DNA of 10,546 nt from Euperipatoides rowelli. Lineage: Eukaryota > Onychophora > Udeonychophora > Euonychophora > Peripatopsidae. Location of the stretch: assembly GCA_003024985.2 (NCBI GenBank), contig PXIH01S0001564.1; one strand, 5' to 3'. The notes below the pieces were generated by a model that was not told the origin of the DNA, searched no databases, and saw only the letters and a list, made by a program, of their open reading frames with translations. Below, piece after piece: positions 7,937 through 10,546 of the stretch. The position numbers and the translations under genes were made by a program. How positions within the stretch are numbered: the first letter of the stretch is position 1; each line of letters opens with the position of its first letter.

Positions 7937-8570
7937 TTATTCCATCCTTACTGTGTTATTAGTGAGGGGGGTTACGACACACATGTACCTCACCAAATCT
8001 TCAAACCTAGCCCTTGCCAAAGGCTTGGTCAATATATCTGCCCTTATTGATTCCGTTGCACAATATTGTAGAATTATAAGTACTTTCTTTATAGTCTTTA
8101 ATAAACATACTTTACTTCAGTATGTTTGGTTCTCATTGAGAAATTTGTGTTCTCAGCCATAGCCATTCCGTTCTGACTGTCAGTATTTAGTATTGTTGGT
8201 GAATCGCCCAACATTCCCAGATCTTTAAGAAGTCTTTGGATCCAAAGATTTCCTGGGCACATTGGGCAGCCGCAACATACTCTGCCTCAGCTGTTGACAG
8301 AGATAGGCTGTTTTGCCCTTTAGTCCCACAGCATATCAAATTTTGTCTCAAGAAGTGCATCTGTCCTGAAGTTGACTTTCTAGTTGTAACATCACCTCCT
8401 CAGTGTCACAGTATGATTCATAATTCAGGGAGGAGTCTCTCTCTAGTACTAATACATATGTTTTGGTTGTTTTCAAATATCTCTGCACTCATTTCAATCC
8501 CTCCCAATCGTATCCTGTGGGTTGAGCTACGTTTCCTCCCCAATATGTTTGTAGCCAATTGAATACCAGG
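7937..8570 (-). pseudogene. Copia RNase H, broken
   Basis: Below 8570 the minus strand keeps W-E-G-L-K and RYLKTTKTYVL (about 8440-8490), the family's H-W-x-x-x-K-R-x-x-R-Y-L-K-G-T block. LSLSTAEAEYVAAAQCAQE follows at about 8250-8307, with the conserved S-T-x-E-A-E-Y. Then come LNTDSQNGMAMAENTNF (about 8140-8195), RTKHTEVKYVY (8101-8133), and ADILTKPL at 8018-8041, closing at TAA (7937-7939). At least two frame changes separate these. The motifs leave no doubt about the family, and the element's coding end is placed at 7937. Confidence 0.9.
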
Positions 8571-9340
8571 TTATGTAGTTATGCTAAGATATAGTAATGA
8601 TTCCAATATTTTTTGACAAACTATGTTGTCGGGCAGTCTGGCACTAACGGTTTCTCCTTGCGATTTGATAAAGTCTGGTAACATCGGAGTACTTGCTGTT
8701 TTACAATTTTCCATGTTATGCTCCTCCAACATCTTTTCTATTTTTGGAATCTGATGAAGATAATAATTATGTTGGCTTGTTATTAGGGTAACCGACCACA
8801 TGCAATCCCAAGTAACATGACACTCAACCCAAGTTTTTTATTTGGTACTCACCTGACAGCTCATGTTTTACCCCATTTATCTCATTTATGGAATCACCAA
8901 TTAACAGAATATCGTCAACATGTGTTAAAATAAATAGTCTGGTTCCAGGCTCTTTCTTTATGTCAAACAACTATCATTTGTATTGGGCTGCAATTCTAAT
9001 TTTTCTAAAGATTGATTAATTTCATATTCCAGTTGTGGACTGCTTGCTTGAGACCATAGATTGATTTATTGATTTGATATATCCTCTTTCCAGCTCGTCT
9101 GGGTTTTTCCGGTTCCTCTAGATATAGCTCATCTATTTCTCCATAGAGAAGGCGGACTTATGTCAGGGTGCAGGGTTTCCATTCCATTAGACACAGCTAA
9201 TGACAACATGGTTTGGATGGTTAGGTTACATGTTTCACCTCAGGAGCATACATTTCAGAATAATCTACTCCTTGTCTTTGAGAGAATCCCTTCATGACAA
9301 GATGAGCCCTAATTTTCTCACAGTCCTTTTTTTTCATTGC
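8571..9340 (-). pseudogene. Copia reverse transcriptase core, broken
   Basis: Minus-strand segments in order are: IRAHLVMKGFSQRQGVDYSE (about 9250-9310; family K-A-R-L-V-A-K-G-F-x-Q), GEIDELYLEEP (about 9110-9145), SIYGLKQAVHNW (about 9025-9065; family YGLKQ-A-P-R-x-W), and THVDDILLIGD (about 8892-8924; the catalytic Y-V-D-D block with tyrosine replaced by histidine). After that, the frame at 8571-8801 carries the Q-x-x-K-I-x-x-M-L-x-x-H-x-M-x-x-C and TPM stretch and ends in LLYLS, the family's connection towards RNase H. Stops and frame changes separate the segments, so no functional enzyme can be made. Confidence 0.88.
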
Positions 9341-9346
9341 GTTTAA

Positions 9347-9552
9347 CTAAGTCCCTTGGAATTGTATTATTTTTGATCCATCAGTGGGTTTACACTCTGT
9401 TAGTATATTATTGTTGAATATAATTTTCATCTTTGTTGTCATGGCCTTAATCCAGAGTTCTTTTTCGCTGGGTGAATATTTGGATATGTCTTTCCAGCTC
9501 TCTGGCTCATGATTAAGTTTCAGATCTTCTTTCCTTTCTTCTAAATCAGATG
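9347..9552 (-). pseudogene. Copia reverse transcriptase, N-terminal part
   Basis: Residues 126-178 of the open frame beginning at 9883 carry EPESWKDI, ELWIKAMTTKM, FNNNIL and GSKIIQF. These match the copia reverse transcriptase start, where E-P-x-x-x-x-A, W-x-x-A-M and N-x-T-W-x-L are typical. The frame stops at 9344-9346, where W-V-x-K would normally follow; coding resumes in another frame just below. The domain sits about 25 residues after pre-integrase sequence, where an intact element would have several hundred residues of integrase. Confidence 0.8.
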
Positions 9553-9908
9553 CAACCAGTAAACCGGCCTCAACTAGTGAATTTTTAGTCTTGAATATGT
9601 AGTCCTCATCCACCAATTTAGTAGAAATAACCAACCTATCTCCCTTGGTCACATGGCACTCCATTTGACTGTACTTCAAAGTAAATCCATTTTTTATAAT
9701 TTTCTTTTCGGAAAATGAATTACAGTCTGTTAGGGGGTTGACATACACCTCATTAATAGGTATTAATTTGATTTTATTTTCAGTTATCCACACCAATTTT
9801 CCTGACACCTTTTCCCCATCGTAACCAGGTTGTTTTGAAAATATTTCCAATTTTCTTACAGGTATGATATTCACTGACTGCATTAATCTTCCAACAAGCT
9901 TCTGAATC
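9553..9908 (-). pseudogene. Copia protease C-terminal part and pre-integrase domain
   Basis: Near 9897-9908 the minus strand reads D-S-E-A, resembling the retroviral-type aspartic protease motif D-S/T-G-A with glycine changed to glutamate (inference). After a frame change, an open frame starting at 9883 carries KVSGKLVWITENKIKLIP and EVYVNP, which fit the last strands of copia proteases. NSFSEKKIIKNGF and YSQMECHVTKGDRLV follow, fitting the copia pre-integrase pattern (N-L-x-S-V, then G-x-x-x-x-F and a conserved cysteine). A protease with that substitution would not be expected to work. The frame continues without interruption into reverse transcriptase sequence. Confidence 0.65.
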
Positions 9909-10158
9909 CATGACTTTTTCTGAGAAATTATTGATTGGATTATTTTTTGTTTTCTATTTTAATTCCGTGATAAAAGTTCAAACACTTGCTGTTACACTTA
10001 GCATTATTTCCTTAGTAGTTGAAATCGGCTGGGCCCATAACCTAATGAAGTTATGGCCTCTTAATAATTAATAATGAATAAATAAATATACTCAAAATGT
10101 TTGTAACGAAACAATCTCATACACTGTATAACTTTTATAGTAATATTTAATCCAAATA
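9909..10158. other. Upstream flank of the copia remnant
   Basis: On the minus strand this would be the gag end. A cysteine-histidine cluster (KCNSKCLNFYH, about 9958-9995) faintly recalls a retroelement zinc knuckle, but the C-x2-C spacing is wrong and one ligand is missing, so I do not call gag. A short imperfect stem (10032-10041 with 10050-10058, GGCCCATAAC against GTTATGGCC) lies beyond it. The rest is AT-rich. Confidence 0.4.
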
Positions 10159-10390
10159 AGGATTGGTCAGATGATTACTCAATACAAGTAACTTACAACA
10201 GCCACCATTAAAGGCTTCCCGACAGACGCTATATAAAGCATTATGGGTAAAATTGCCTGTCAAAACAATTGATAGTTTAAAATATTACCAGGCAATTATA
10301 ATAGATTTTTAAATTTAGTTGACTAGCATTAGACAAAACATAAATATTTTGAATCAATATATAAAATAAAAGTATGATTTTAAATTATTA
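10159..10390 (+). repeat. 232-bp dispersed repeat, copy 2
   Basis: This is in the same orientation as 4589-4820 and about 5.57 kb away. Its stem (10251-10259 with 10289-10297, AATTGCCTG against CAGGCAATT) is perfect, whereas copy 1 has one mismatch. The motif array that precedes copy 1 is absent here; similarity stops sharply at AGGAT on the left and at TTATTA on the right. It has no LTR-type TG...CA ends and no clear target-site duplication. Confidence 0.9.
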
Positions 10391-10546
10391 GTTACAGGAT
10401 ATATTAATGGTCAAATGTAACGGATTTTTTTTAATTTTTTTTAATTATTGATTTTCAAAGACTTTTACTAAAAAAAAATTTCCACCAGAAAAAAAAGAAA
10501 AATTAAAAACAAAAAAGTTATTTACAATTCAATTTTTAAAATAATT
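10391..10546. other. AT-rich tail of the window
   Basis: Runs of T (10425-10441) are followed by runs of A (10470-10517), and nothing recognisable is present. These simple tracts could form a loose stem but carry no gene or defined repeat. Confidence 0.6.

Larger units (their letters stand above)
7937..9920 (-). mobile_element. Degenerate Ty1/copia retrotransposon, partial pol
   Basis: Reading leftwards from about 9920, pol domains occur in copia order (protease, pre-integrase, reverse transcriptase, RNase H). Having RNase H at the end, with no integrase after it, is the Ty1/copia arrangement; gypsy elements place integrase last. Gag, the integrase core and both LTRs are not found. Coding is broken by several frame changes and stops, including a stop at 9344-9346, breaks around 9230 and 8990, a stop near 8835 and breaks through the RNase H region. 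About 2 kb remains of an element normally near 5 kb. The 232-bp repeats elsewhere in the window are not its LTRs: neither copy abuts the pol ends in the expected way. The plus-strand open frames at 7884-8162 and 8236-8562 are shadows of this element. Confidence 0.9.

Noticed and set aside
7884-8562. Two plus-strand open frames (7884-8162 and 8236-8562)
   Set aside because: They lie antisense to unmistakable copia RNase H motifs and have no domain character of their own.
9958-9995. Possible gag zinc knuckle
   Set aside because: The cysteine spacing is C-x3-C rather than C-x2-C, the last ligand is missing and stops surround it.
4589-10390. The 232-bp repeats as LTRs of the copia element
   Set aside because: The left copy is over 3 kb from the RNase H end, the ends are not TG...CA, and no primer-binding site or polypurine tract adjoins them.

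Overview
This window looks like AT-rich, non-coding nuclear DNA of an animal, perhaps a marine invertebrate. Codon-scale open frames are short and mostly shadows. The DNA is full of interspersed and tandem repeats, homopolymer A/T tracts, a decayed Ty1/copia retrotransposon and non-autonomous DNA transposons. I see no intact protein-coding gene, no tRNA or rRNA gene, no CRISPR array and nothing bacterial. The host cannot be identified from sequence alone; 'invertebrate' is an inference from the repeat style.

Layout. Bases 1-1249 are anonymous AT-rich DNA with one G-rich patch. From 1250 to about 3000 lies a minisatellite with a 21-bp unit. It is split by a long foldback (hairpin) element at 1381-2339 whose arms are each about 275 bp or more. 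The left arm is itself interrupted by a second element of 303 bp (1659-1961), flanked by an 8-bp near-identical target duplication and carrying a short degenerate TTAGGG-like stretch. Removing that insert restores the left arm exactly, down to a perfect 35-bp inner stem. A 100-bp block of the minisatellite is duplicated (2372-2471 and 2735-2834), and the second copy is joined to a 32-bp scrap of the foldback's left arm.

Bases 3000-3934 are AT-rich filler, followed by a TCTA microsatellite. At 3989-4580 is a degenerate tandem array whose units carry CAAGATGGC (YY1-like) and ACTTCC (ETS-like) motifs, headed by a perfect DR1 nuclear-receptor-like site. A 232-bp dispersed repeat follows at 4589-4820 and recurs at 10159-10390. 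Bases 4821-6130 are AT-rich. Bases 6137-6868 hold a GC-richer, broken coding-like segment on the plus strand, of a family I do not recognise.

On the minus strand, from about 9910 down to 7937, is a clearly recognisable dead Ty1/copia pol. In reading order it has the end of the protease, a pre-integrase domain, the start of reverse transcriptase joined directly to it with no integrase between, the reverse transcriptase core with YGLKQ and VDD motifs, and RNase H. It has multiple frame breaks and no recognisable LTRs. These parts do not work together as a pathway. The window records successive transposon insertion, tandem amplification and decay.
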